A DNA stretch of 29,201 bases, taken from Acanthaster planci (taxonomy: Eukaryota; Echinodermata; Asteroidea; Valvatida; Acanthasteridae). How positions within the stretch are numbered: the first letter of the stretch is position 1; the number at the start of each line of letters is the position of its first letter. The stretch is from the NCBI RefSeq assembly GCF_001949145.1, contig NW_019091418.1, forward strand, positions 1,976,123 to 2,005,323, given 5' to 3'. Shown in pieces: positions 8,762 to 18,885 of this stretch. A model generated the notes under the pieces. It had not been told where the DNA came from and searched no databases. It saw only the letters and a list, made by a program, of their open reading frames with translations. The translations under genes were made by a program, and so were the position numbers.

Positions 8762-9326
8762 TTAATATACGTTGAGTAAGGGCAAAAACCCGTTATATAA
8801 ATTAACCCTTGGTCCTTGATTAAATATACCACTCATTTCCGTGTCCGTTGCCAGTCTTAAAAAGCCAACCCCGTCGCCCCCCCCCCAAAAAAAAAACTTC
8901 GAAAAAAATTAATCGTTTTCACAGTTAAAATGTGCCTTAACACACGCGCGGTCCTTTTTCCGTTTCGAAACCGACATAATTACGGGAACCGTGCAACGCC
9001 GGATTCCAGGAGCATGGTGGCGTGAGAAATAACTATTATAGAAATAGACCGCAGTCCTGACTTACAGGTTATAAATTTCGGTTAATCAACTCTCACGGAA
9101 ACAAAGTGCGGAATTTTACTCTCAAATTTTCGTAAAAGTTATCCTCAGACCACAAATTATTAATTACCTGCGTGAATATTGTCCGACAATTGCGAACTCA
9201 ACGGCGCAAACTTAAAATTTCCGATGCCACGATAAATAGAATTACCGCAATACGAGAATTGATTTCGTGAAAATTTCCAATTTTTGGAATTTTAGTAATG
9301 TTGGAATTGAGACCGTAAAAATTATG
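8762..9326. other. Gene-free transitional stretch
   Basis: No gene is recognised. A C-run followed by an A-run (about 8879-8897) is present. TACATGTA words are absent until 9327. Confidence 0.4.
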
Positions 9327-12300
9327 TACATGTACACGTGGCTCTGATTACGCTTCCGTGTCATCTGCCAATCCCTGCAAACTGCAACAGCGACCTCTGA
9401 AAGATTTGATGGTTTTACAGAACAGAAACATAAACAGCAAGCCATATCTGAAACATATGCGGCTTCGTCTCTTTTCTGTGTGGAGCCACATATCAGTGGC
9501 AAAGACCGAGACCTAGCCCTAGACGCGGGATTTGGACCACGGACTATCAAGCAGGGACGACGCGTACGCAGCCTGTCGTTTGCCGCCGTGATAGACTGGT
9601 TCCCGCCCCCCAGAAAAGAGCCATATGTATAATCTCAAACTACAAAGGTCGGGACCAGCCTAGAGGGCCAAAGAAAAACGATCCGATGGTACCCGGCTAG
9701 GCTACGAACTCCAGGTACGTGGTGGAGCCAGTGAAACTGTTTGTCTGCCAAGTTCATGCATCGATGACATACATGTACATGTATTTTGTGTGACCAATAA
9801 ATATGTAGGCCTATGACGGATGGGATGACTTGGAAGAATAGACCTCAGCCAGCTACGCTCTACCGTAGTCGTACATGTCTGTATTGTGCACTATACACTG
9901 TCAAGTATCAATGGTGTCCCTAACAACATGATGTTGGAAATGTAGGTAGGCCTATTTACAACATGTACATGTAATTTAGGAAATAGCGAATTACGGTAAG
10001 ACTAGCATGCATGACTAGAGTAATTACATGTGTAGGCGAAGCCTACTTTATTTCGAGAACTTGAAGTTACTACTACTAGCCTATGTACATGTACGTAATT
10101 GAGTACTCCTTGTGACATACTAGAAGTACGGACTGAGCGATAACTTAAGATACTACGTTACGTACATGTACCAATGGGCTCTTCCAAAACTTGGCTAGCA
10201 GTTGTAATATGTCTTGGCATGGAACAGCCGTCGAGACGATGAGGGGTCAAGTGATGTAATGTTCAACGACCTTATTTTAAAGATGGAGACTGTGAGAGCG
10301 AGCCTGTGAGATTGAATGGGTGAAGGTAAAAAGACTGGAAAATACCAGACCAAAGTGAGTGAAATCATTCAATAAATGGCGCTGAGAAAGTGGAGAGGCT
10401 AAGGTCGTATCTGTGTGCAAAAAGAATTGCACCTACGATTATAAGAGGGTGCGCCAAACTTTTTCACTACGCCGACATGCAACTTGTGGGGTGCCACACT
10501 TGTGGGGCTAGTAGGCCTATGGCTAAGCTCTTCTTAAAACATGTAAAAAGGGAGTGAACAAGGTTTTACTAGAGCACGAGACGGAGTAGGCTACGTGTAG
10601 GCCTAATTTTTTTTAATGAGATGTTTGCTCACCAGTCTCTCGCTTCCACCCGCTGACGGTCACTCCGGTCATGCCGTTTGTGTTGACCAGATTACGCATA
10701 TGTTAAGCCTACCACTCACCAGTGACCCCACTTGTTTTGTATGTGATATCAAAGGTCGTTTTTTGAAACGGGTGGATTCGGCTTAGACTTCAGTTTTGCT
10801 GGTTCCAATTCCAGCCATTTTGAAGCAGCGTTGGAAACCACATGTTCAAGCGCTGACTGGAACCAGTGAAACGCAAGTATAAGCTGAGTCCGTGCATTTT
10901 GAGACTGCCCGGTGGGGCAAGCGTGGTCATTGGTGGGCTCGACGTATGCGCAATCTGATAAACACAAACAGTATGAACGAAGCAACTGTCAGCAGGTGGA
11001 AGTTACAGATTGATGAGCAAACATCAAATTTGTTTCAAAAAATACTCCATCTCATGCTCTGCAACAATGTTCACCCCCTTTTGAAGATCTGCGAAGCAGC
11101 GTCAGCATTCGTGATTCTTGCAAAATGGCAGGTACTTTGCCAGTGAAAGCAGAGACCATGGCGATGTACGCATAAATCAGCCAGTCCGAGGATCGGGTTG
11201 CACAATCTTTTCTGTGACCAATGCGTATGTGCACACTTGTTACAATTGTTTTCCTTGGCCCGGTGTGGTTACTACCCGTGATTTTGTGAAACTCCTGGAT
11301 ATCTACGCTTTCCCATAGATTACTCAGGTTTGCTGTCAGGCGTGTCAGGGGAAATGTGATTTAATACCTTTGTTCCACCTGTGAATCATTCACGTATCAA
11401 GTTTCAAGATTTCAAAAACCCATAGCGTTATGACACCATGTAAACTGTATTGGCTCGAAGTCACACAGAGTATGACGGTGTAGTGACTTTGAGTTCTTGA
11501 AGTATCCAGAAATCAGTCTCCCATGTCTTCAGACTCCATCCAGACCAGGCAGTGGAGTGGTACATGTAGAGCTGTTGGCATGGCCATGGTTGGCATGGTT
11601 GGGACCTTGTTTAGGGTTCGTCGCTAGCGTTCTGCTGCTCCATTTTCCGTGTTTGACGTTGGCATGTCAAGACAGCTGGAGTGACAAATCCAATGCCACC
11701 AACTTTAATTTGAGGGCTTAACCTACGTTTATGAATATATATACATGTACATGTATATACATGTACATGTATGTACTATCAGACATAAACAGGGCCCTAC
11801 ATGTACGTACATGTACCAGTACACGTATACTCCAAGTCGTGCAAAAATTCGTCCAGAGTGGGGAAAACACCAAGAGGCAATGTTTTTTCTTCCAAATGAG
11901 GAAAATGGAAGTTTTCTGCAAATAGCAACCAGAGAGATACATGTACATGAACATGTATACATTAGCTTCGTACATTTAACTACATACAGTGAACATACCA
12001 GTGCAATTTCAGCTCATGAGATCCAATGGATGTCTGATAATATCCCCAAACATCCCGGATAAACTTGATTGAAAGAAATTGCTATCAATTGGTACAGGGC
12101 CTAGTATGTTGACAGCGGCCCTGTTCACAGGCCTAGAATATACATTTGCTGCTTACATCCATGACATCATGTGCACAAGTGTATTAATTAAAACCTCTTT
12201 GCGCCGGGAGGCGGCTGTAGCCGGCGTAAAAATTGAGATCCTCAGCCCGCTTTTCAGCTATTATTCTCAGCCCACGTTCGAGCGAACACGGTGAAAGAAG

Positions 12301-14464
12301 GCAGACCCTGGCTCTTGTATTTATGGTAATTGGTCTTTGTGCGTAGCCCAGAATTGAAAAGACAAATTTTGCATCATAATCACCAGCTTCACAATAGTCC
12401 CCACTTTGAAAAGAGGCAACGCGAATGTGGAAGGGTGAGTAGAACCGCATGCCACCGAACAATCAGCCTTTTCACCGTTTAATTCAAAGCAGGCAGAGCA
12501 CGCAGGGCCACAAACCGAGAATTTGCGGTTTGGCAGGTGGCCTTCATGGCCAAGTGAGGCAGGAATTCTTGGAGTCGGCTTTCAGGAAGAAATACTCGTC
12601 GTCAAGGGTTTAATTAACCACTTTTTGCCGGGCGGCCCGTTTTCGAGCACATACATTTGTAGGCTTTATATGCAGAGCCGGGGAGCCCGAACTGGGACAA
12701 AAATGTTGGGCCTTATAACAAAAGACCGTGCTCAGCACAAAAGACTGAGCTACTACTACATTACGGACATTTTTTTGCTCTCAATAGTAGAGATAATCCA
12801 GCCTTGTTTTGAAACAGTATAGAGCAAGTGGATTACCACCGGGGACAAAAGCTTTCCACCACTGCAGTGATGAGCCACACAGCACCGCTGCACGCTAATC
12901 TGGCCCCTATTGAAAAGAGGTCAGCAGTGCACTGTGTCGGTTTCTGGAACAAAAGAATCTTACGTAACAACGCACAATTTGGGCTCTTTTTCCGAGGCTG
13001 CAGGCCAGGCTGAAATATTCAGGAGTCAATGAAGGTTACTTGTCAGCTTAAGAGTAGTGCCCAGTAGTATGTGGGTATAAACGGCCATTAAATGAAATGA
13101 TTAATTTTTACAAAATTTTGAAAACAGAAAATCTTGAAAAGGACCCAGCATCTTGTCTTGCTCAAGAAAAATCCACCCGGCAGCAAGTGGTTAAAAGTCA
13201 TTAGTCGTACTAGTGCGAGAGCCAGCGCGTGAACCAACATGACTGCATGTACCATTCGTTTGCAAAAGTCTTTTTTTTTGTCTAAATGATGTCACACTTC
13301 AGTACTCTATATCATTGAATTATACATGTAGATTTTTACAACTTGGGAGTGGCCCCTTAAAAGTTTGAGGGGTTTGGGATCTTTCCGCTGCAGTCCTCTG
13401 GCAGACTACCAAGTCTTATGAATCTCTGCCAGGAGTCTACAGGGTGATGTGTGTATGTGTACTTGTCTGTAGGGAAGTCCTCATTTGACTTCAGGACAAC
13501 CGCTGGCATGATTTGCTTTGAGCATCCTGCCAAGTCAAACGCATCTGGTTCCTGTGCGGTGCAGTGTCATCACAAGCGACAGAGGCAGTGCAACAAGAGA
13601 ACTGTTAGGTCATGCACCACTTCCTCATTGTGAAAAGTGGCAGCTTTGTTGCGGGCAAGTCACTGACTGTCTTGTGCTCATTGACGGACTGTACATCTGA
13701 CCACACTACTACAGTAGTTACACGAACTGTTGGCCGTGACCCTGCATAGACGTGTGCACTGTTGAGACAGTACAGTTATCTCTGAGAGTCAAGAGAGTCA
13801 TCCCAGATGGATAATGTGTACTGGCATACCAGTACACGTATCTGGGAAGGTAGTTCATGTACATGTACGTTGTTTTGTAGAACATGTACATGCACCGGTA
13901 ACTGCTCCATTGTCAAAACTCCTCTTATTGGTACCCCAGGGTGCTGGAAAGTTTGCAACAGCTGTAAGGTACCGTACATGTACCAGTACATGTCCCTGCA
14001 CCTTGTTTCTCACTGTTGAATAGAAATTTTTGTAGGATTTCAGTAATATTGGTAAGAACTTTTATTGTTACTCGTACATGTACATGTAGGTTGCTACATG
14101 TACATGTGGGTGTCTTTCGAACAGTGATATGAAGTGAACGACAGTGTTCATGTACATGTGCATGTACACGTACCATACGCACCATATGTTCCAATGCATG
14201 TACGTACACTGTACACGTATGTCACATGTACAACATACATGTACATTTGTAAATAAAGATTCACTGTTACTGGTTCATGTATGCGTACTTACATATGTCT
14301 TAGCATCTTTTCATGTTTGTAATATGTTTTATTCATTGCAAATACTGCAATTCTACAGGTACCGTAACGTAACAGTACATGCAATGGACAACTGTTAATG
14401 GCACTGCATCAACCGTACACGTGTGTGTGTGAAAAGAGACTCCTGCTGGTCATATTGGCTCTAG
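9327..14464. other. Long non-coding stretch upstream of the Smaug exon
   Basis: No coding family or RNA gene is recognised in these 5.1 kb. TACATGTA first appears in this block at 9327-9334 and recurs with increasing density (for example 9774-9783, 11747-11768, 13857-13866, 14090-14110), together with TAGGCCTA words (9810, 9950, 10515). Open frames here with MYMY, VHVH or CTCT runs are translations of these words. The stretch probably includes the promoter and 5' untranslated region of the Smaug gene, but I cannot place a transcription start. A possible acceptor (TGTTCCAG, ending at 14477) would make 14531 part of an internal exon. Confidence 0.5.
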
Positions 14465-14530
14465 ACTGCTGTTCCAGGAGATAATGTGGTGTCAGCCACC
14501 ATTGGCACTGGTTTACGCTGGACAACAGCA

Positions 14531-14738
14531 ATGAAGCCCGCCTATCTGTTCCGTGACCAGGTCAACGCTCTGGCCATTTGGTTCAAGGAGTGGAACGACT
14601 GTGAGCAGACCGTGGCCCTGTATTCACTCCTGAGGAGGGTCAGCCCGACACAAGCCCGCTTCTTAACGCAAGTTCTGGAACAAACCCTTGCCGATTCTGA
14701 TGAGTGCCAGCGATTGGAACAAGAGGCTAATGACATCA
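14531..14738 (+). CDS. SAMD4: Smaug/SAMD4 homologue, first coding exon (partial gene)
   Basis: Smaug proteins bind stem-loop recognition elements in mRNAs through a SAM domain and recruit deadenylation and translational repressors in the cytoplasm. This exon encodes the N-terminal 69 residues, the Smaug similarity region 1. [40 protein letters not shown] and LEQEAN match the start of the animal Smaug family closely, with the FRDQV motif within the first ten residues as in vertebrates. The start at 14531 is the first in-frame ATG after an in-frame TAG (14462-14464) and has G at -3. The exon ends after the first base of a codon (phase 1) at an A|GTAAGT donor. The SAM domain and later exons were not found in the window. 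Orthology is strong; whether the gene is SAMD4A- or SAMD4B-like has no meaning at this distance. Confidence 0.85.
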
Positions 14739-14744
14739 GTAAGT
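14739..14744 (+). other. Splice donor GTAAGT of the Smaug first coding exon
   Basis: A perfect GTAAGT follows the conserved LEQEANDI codons, exactly where homology to Smaug stops. Reading on through it gives no family-like residues, which supports its use as a donor. Confidence 0.75.
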
Positions 14745-16191
14745 CATTTATAACCAAACTCTTATGTACCGGTAGATAGCGGTACATACACCCTGCATAC
14801 TTTTATTCTGTACATGCAATGAAGTGATTAATTTCTGAAGATAATTTCCTTCAAACTTGGTACATGTAGCTTAAGAACAAAATTTGTTCAGTACAGGCTA
14901 TGGTTAGATCTTCTGAGGATGATCAAAATTCAGATATGGTACTTGTATTATATGTGGTGTAAAAAAATGCATAAATCATTGCTGATTTGGATTAATCATT
15001 GTTGATATTTGATTTAAGTCGGCAAAAGTTCAAAAGAGATAAGTTGTGATGGCAATATATTATTTTTTTTGGACGTGCAGGAACTTCCAACCTGAGTTCT
15101 CATTCCGGTAACTGTATCGTGTCGCTGTTGCAAAAGTCCCATTACTATCCCAACTCTGTGGTGTGCAGTACACACTGTGGAAAATGATGTTGAAACTGTC
15201 TTAAAGGACAATCTCTAACTGATATTTGGGGTATGGTCCACAAATGTTTAACAGGTACATTGCATGGTCAAGAATTGCACTAGGGCCACCAGTTTAATGG
15301 TTGAACTTAAAGTACCTGGTCAGTGTTCCACCCTGGAATTTCACTGAACAGTTGAAAGTGTGTGGTTGCAGGTATGAAGCTCAGTCTATTGTCTGAGGCT
15401 GATTTCAGCTTCTACCAAGTCTACCCCACTGAGTGTCTTCTTGCACAGTATATAACAGTATGGATTCGGCCGTCTCATTTCTGGCTGCATATAGCACAGT
15501 ACTGGCACATACATGTACATGTAAGTGCTTTTTACCAGGAGTGCGCTTCCATGTTCAAATGCATACAGTATTAGTCCCTGCCAGAAAATGTGTACTCTTA
15601 CATGTACATGTACAGTGTAGGTCATACATACCGGTATATGTACATGTATGTACGATGATCAGGGAACAGTCCCCCGTTGCACGCAACTTGGCACTGTCTA
15701 GTCAGGTTGTTTATTGTTTACTTTACAAGGACTCCGAGCGTGCTTCGTGCAAACATAACGCGGTGTAGTACCCTGACGACATCATGCGTTCTTTCAGCGT
15801 TCCAATTAGTGCACGTACACTGATTGTTCGATGTACATGTATGTACAGGTGTACCGGCACATTGATTGTTTGATGTAATGTACATGTACGTGTACATTGT
15901 AAAAGTACTTGTGGCTGATCATGATCTGCAGGTTAACATACTGGTAGTAGTACTGTCACACACCCGAATGTCAGTTGCCTAAATTTGCGACGCATATAGG
16001 CCTATTTTGTTCGAATTTTAAGATCTGTGTGATTTTTTTGACTTTCCATAATGAAATACATACATGTACATGTCTACCATTCAGCAATTTCTATAACGTA
16101 CTTGAATTTGTATTCAACGGGATGGAATACGACTCACTGCAATTTTTGATTTTCATGGGCGTGTCGATGTTATGACCACTGGAGATTAAAG
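14745..16191 (+). other. Presumed Smaug intron 1, first part
   Basis: Non-coding. TACATGTA words are scattered (15505-15525, 15600-15650, 15830-15895, 16060-16072). I recognise no second Smaug exon here. Confidence 0.5.
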
Positions 16192-16345
16192 GTGGTGTAC
16201 ACCACTGGTAAAATCCCAAAAATCGGACTTTCGTATAATCCTGAAATATCTTACTTGAAAGAAAGTACACAACAGTCACAATCAGTCTAAAACATTTCCA
16301 CCGAGAATGATGTAGTTTTCGAGAAAAACAAAAATGTTTGTTCTC

Positions 16346-16377
16346 CTATTACGATGGTCGGCCGACCATCGTAATAG
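16346..16377. repeat. Perfect 32-bp palindrome without spacer
   Basis: The sequence starting CTATTACGATGGTCGG at 16346 is followed directly by its exact reverse complement to 16377, centred on GGCC. It contains none of the TACATGTA words of the surrounding DNA. It may be a protein-binding dyad or two short inverted element ends. Confidence 0.8.
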
Positions 16378-16462
16378 AGTTATTTCACTTCGCACATCAC
16401 ATTCTTTAACAGGCGCCAAATTTCTTATATGTAGCAATTGCAGATGTTGTGGGAGTCTCCAT

Positions 16463-16877
16463 TAACCCTAACCCCCAAGGCCTTTTCACCAGGAACCATC
16501 CTCAATCCTCCAAAATCCTCCGATTTTCAACATGAAAAAATTGCATTCAGCCTCAATCCTCCAAAATCCTCCAAACTTTCTTGAAAATGTTTTTTGGAGG
16601 TCTGCCTGCTGCCTCAATCCTTCAAAATCCTCCCGCAATTCCTGTCATTATGTTGAGGCAGTGCGAAGGGCATTCTTGAGCAGTGCGGTTGATTCAAAGG
16701 AAATATCAAGATGAATTCATGCATGACTAAGCAAAAACAATACAAGGTCTAATCCACAACCTTCACACATGGCATCCTTCATAATCAGCCATGCACTTTT
16801 GCCATTCACCCTCAATCCTCCAAAATCCTCCAAAACCGCCCAAAGGATTTTGGAGGATTGAGGAGGGTTAGGGTTAA
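16463..16877. mobile_element. piggyBac-like MITE, 407 bp between TTAA target sites
   Basis: TTAA (16463-16466) is followed by CCCTAACCC, and GGGTTAGGG is followed by TTAA (16874-16877). With the adjoining bases this makes a perfect 14-bp inverted match (16461-16474 and 16865-16878). A TTAA target and ends beginning CCCT are hallmarks of piggyBac-group transposons. There is no transposase frame. Inside, the motif CCTCAATCCTCCAAAATCCTCC occurs at 16500-16521, 16551-16572, 16612-16633 (with changes) and 16810-16831, and inverted at 16845-16863. Two older copies without intact ends lie at 19786-20136 and 22075-22425. Confidence 0.75.
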
Positions 16878-17699
16878 TGAATTGATAAACCTAACTGCCT
16901 AAAAGCACAATGATGTTCTTTCACCAAAACACTGTGAACTGAAATTATAGAAACCTGAGTGTTAGGCGTAAAGTAGAAAATAAATTGGATCCGTGTGAAA
17001 TTGAATTTTATTGAAGAAAAGGTTTTTTTACGGAAAACTTTGAGAATAATAATGGTATGATCCATATGACGGCTGTTTCCGAGCACGATAAGTTTCATCA
17101 ACAAAAAGTACAGTTTCCACACCTTAGTCCTCCCGTGTTTTAAGAAGTCATTCCTTTTATGACTGGTATTATTATGAATGGTGTTTTAGACTTTCATCGA
17201 CATGTGAACTGACATACATGTACACGTAGAAGTGCCGTTCCGTTATAAACACGATCGCACACACATGCATTATCATATACATCTAGGCCTACTCGTGTTG
17301 ATGTCACAGACACAAGTCAATGTATTCCTGGATGAAGTTTTTCCATGAATCTGCAATGCTACATTTTCGAGGAGGGGCATTACTCCAAGGTAAATTTACT
17401 GATTACTCCTAGCTGTTGAAAACTGCTCCTTTTTAAAGGGAGAGAGAACCTGTCATGCTTGTTTCCCACCCTGACCCCGCGGACGATGTTCGCTTTACTA
17501 TAAACACCCTTTAATCCATAGATTTTATGCAAGATAAACTACAAGACCTTCAATTTAAGCATTGAAAATGTCACGTTTTTCTCAAAGCAGTTGTTTTAAT
17601 CATGAAACAAGTGAGTGGAATGTAAGTTGCAATGAATATTACTCACCGTAATCAGCAAATCTTGTGGATTTACGACAAAAAACCAATGGTGTACACCAC

Positions 17700-18827
17700 G
17701 ATTTGAGATGAAGACGGCAGCGAAAAGGGTATGATGTTAGTGCCCTCCTACATGTGTATGTAAAGATCATTCTTGACACAGTTGTCAGGTTGTCATATCA
17801 GTCAAAATCAGTCAAATTTCCCATACATGTACACATGTATGTGTCTGTGTACTGGGGAAGGACTTTTTACTGTTTTTGATGGTTACAGCAGAAGGAGGGT
17901 TAGTCGCCTATTGAGTAGGTCACCATTTTGAAAAATGAACCCCCGTTGTGGATCCCTGCAACATGTTTTTGAAAGCCTCCGTAACTACATGTAAATGAGC
18001 CCGTCACCGTGCCAGTCCCATGAATTTTACAGTTCTTGTTCTGATGAGAACGCTGCGTAATTATGTTTCCAACCCAAGGTGATCCGACTTCCACCAATAT
18101 TTCAGCATTCACTCTTGTTGATCCAGCAAACTACAAACATTTTTCTTGCACTGTGAACATGGTAAAAGCGATATTGTTCTTCCAGCGCATCATGTACATG
18201 AATCAACAGAAAGGTAAATTACATGTATGATATCGGATAAATCTTTAAATGAAATTCATTTTAATTGAGAATACAGGTGCCGTCATAATCTGATATAACA
18301 ATGTAACATTTCATTCCTCCAGTTGTTACGAAGTTAGAATCATTTGTGGTTGTTAAAAAAAAAAAAAAAGCTGTTGTGACTCATTTTGAAAACCTAAAAT
18401 ACCAACCCTACATGTAAGTACTCCAAAAAATACCTCCTACTAACTTGTATCTGAGATCCCAAACATTTCTGAAGATATCCTGTCAATTCTCATCAACAAA
18501 TATTTTGGTTACACACATGTCATAATGTTGTAAACAAAAAAATTTGTGCAACTTCCAACGTTCGCCCAAGTTGGGATAATATTGCAAGCCTGCATGCACT
18601 GTCATATGATCGTCACATGGCATAGACATGTCAAGTTCCCGTCATTCCTTCATCATCAAGAAATTTCGATCGAGTTTTCATTACTCGCATGTTACGCTGT
18701 GACAAAAAGTTATGGGGTGTGGTTTCTTCTCAAGACATGAAGGTAAAATAAAAAGGAGCATAGTAGCCACTTAAAACTCAAAAAATAAAAATGAGCTTAT
18801 GGAAGAAAGGAAACATTTTCCCTTTCG
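17700..18827 (+). other. Presumed Smaug intron 1, gene-free
   Basis: No exon or RNA gene is recognised. A poly-A run lies near 18354-18369. TACATGTA words are sparse (17823-17842, 18191-18198, 18220-18226). Confidence 0.4.
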
Positions 18828-18885
18828 NNNNNNNNNNNNNNNNNNNNNNNNNNNNNNNNNNNNNNNNNNNNNNNNNNNNNNNNNN
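18828..18885. other. Assembly gap, 58 Ns
   Basis: A run of 58 N separates unrelated sequence on the left from the first copy of a 2.2-2.3 kb duplication on the right. Open frames crossing it are not evidence for genes. Confidence 0.95.

Larger units (their letters stand above)
16192..17699. mobile_element. Possible 1.5-kb non-autonomous element with 18-bp terminal inverted repeats
   Basis: GTGGTGTACACCACTGGT at 16192-16209 and ACCAATGGTGTACACCAC at 17682-17699 are inverted copies with one mismatch in 18. The flanks GATTAAAG (16184-16191) and GATTTGAG (17700-17707) match at six of eight bases and could be a decayed 8-bp target duplication. The inside holds no transposase frame, but it does hold the 32-bp palindrome and the nested piggyBac-like MITE. 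Part of each terminal repeat is itself palindromic, which makes an inverted match somewhat easier by chance. Confidence 0.4.

Noticed and set aside
13725-14020. Possible upstream exons of the Smaug gene
   Set aside because: Open frames here are made of palindromic words, and I found no conserved peptide or convincing donor/acceptor pair.
16461-16878. TTAACCCTAACCC and GGGTTAGGGTTAA as interstitial telomere repeats
   Set aside because: Only two units occur at each end, in inverted orientation and at TTAA. They are better explained as the terminal repeats of a piggyBac-like MITE.
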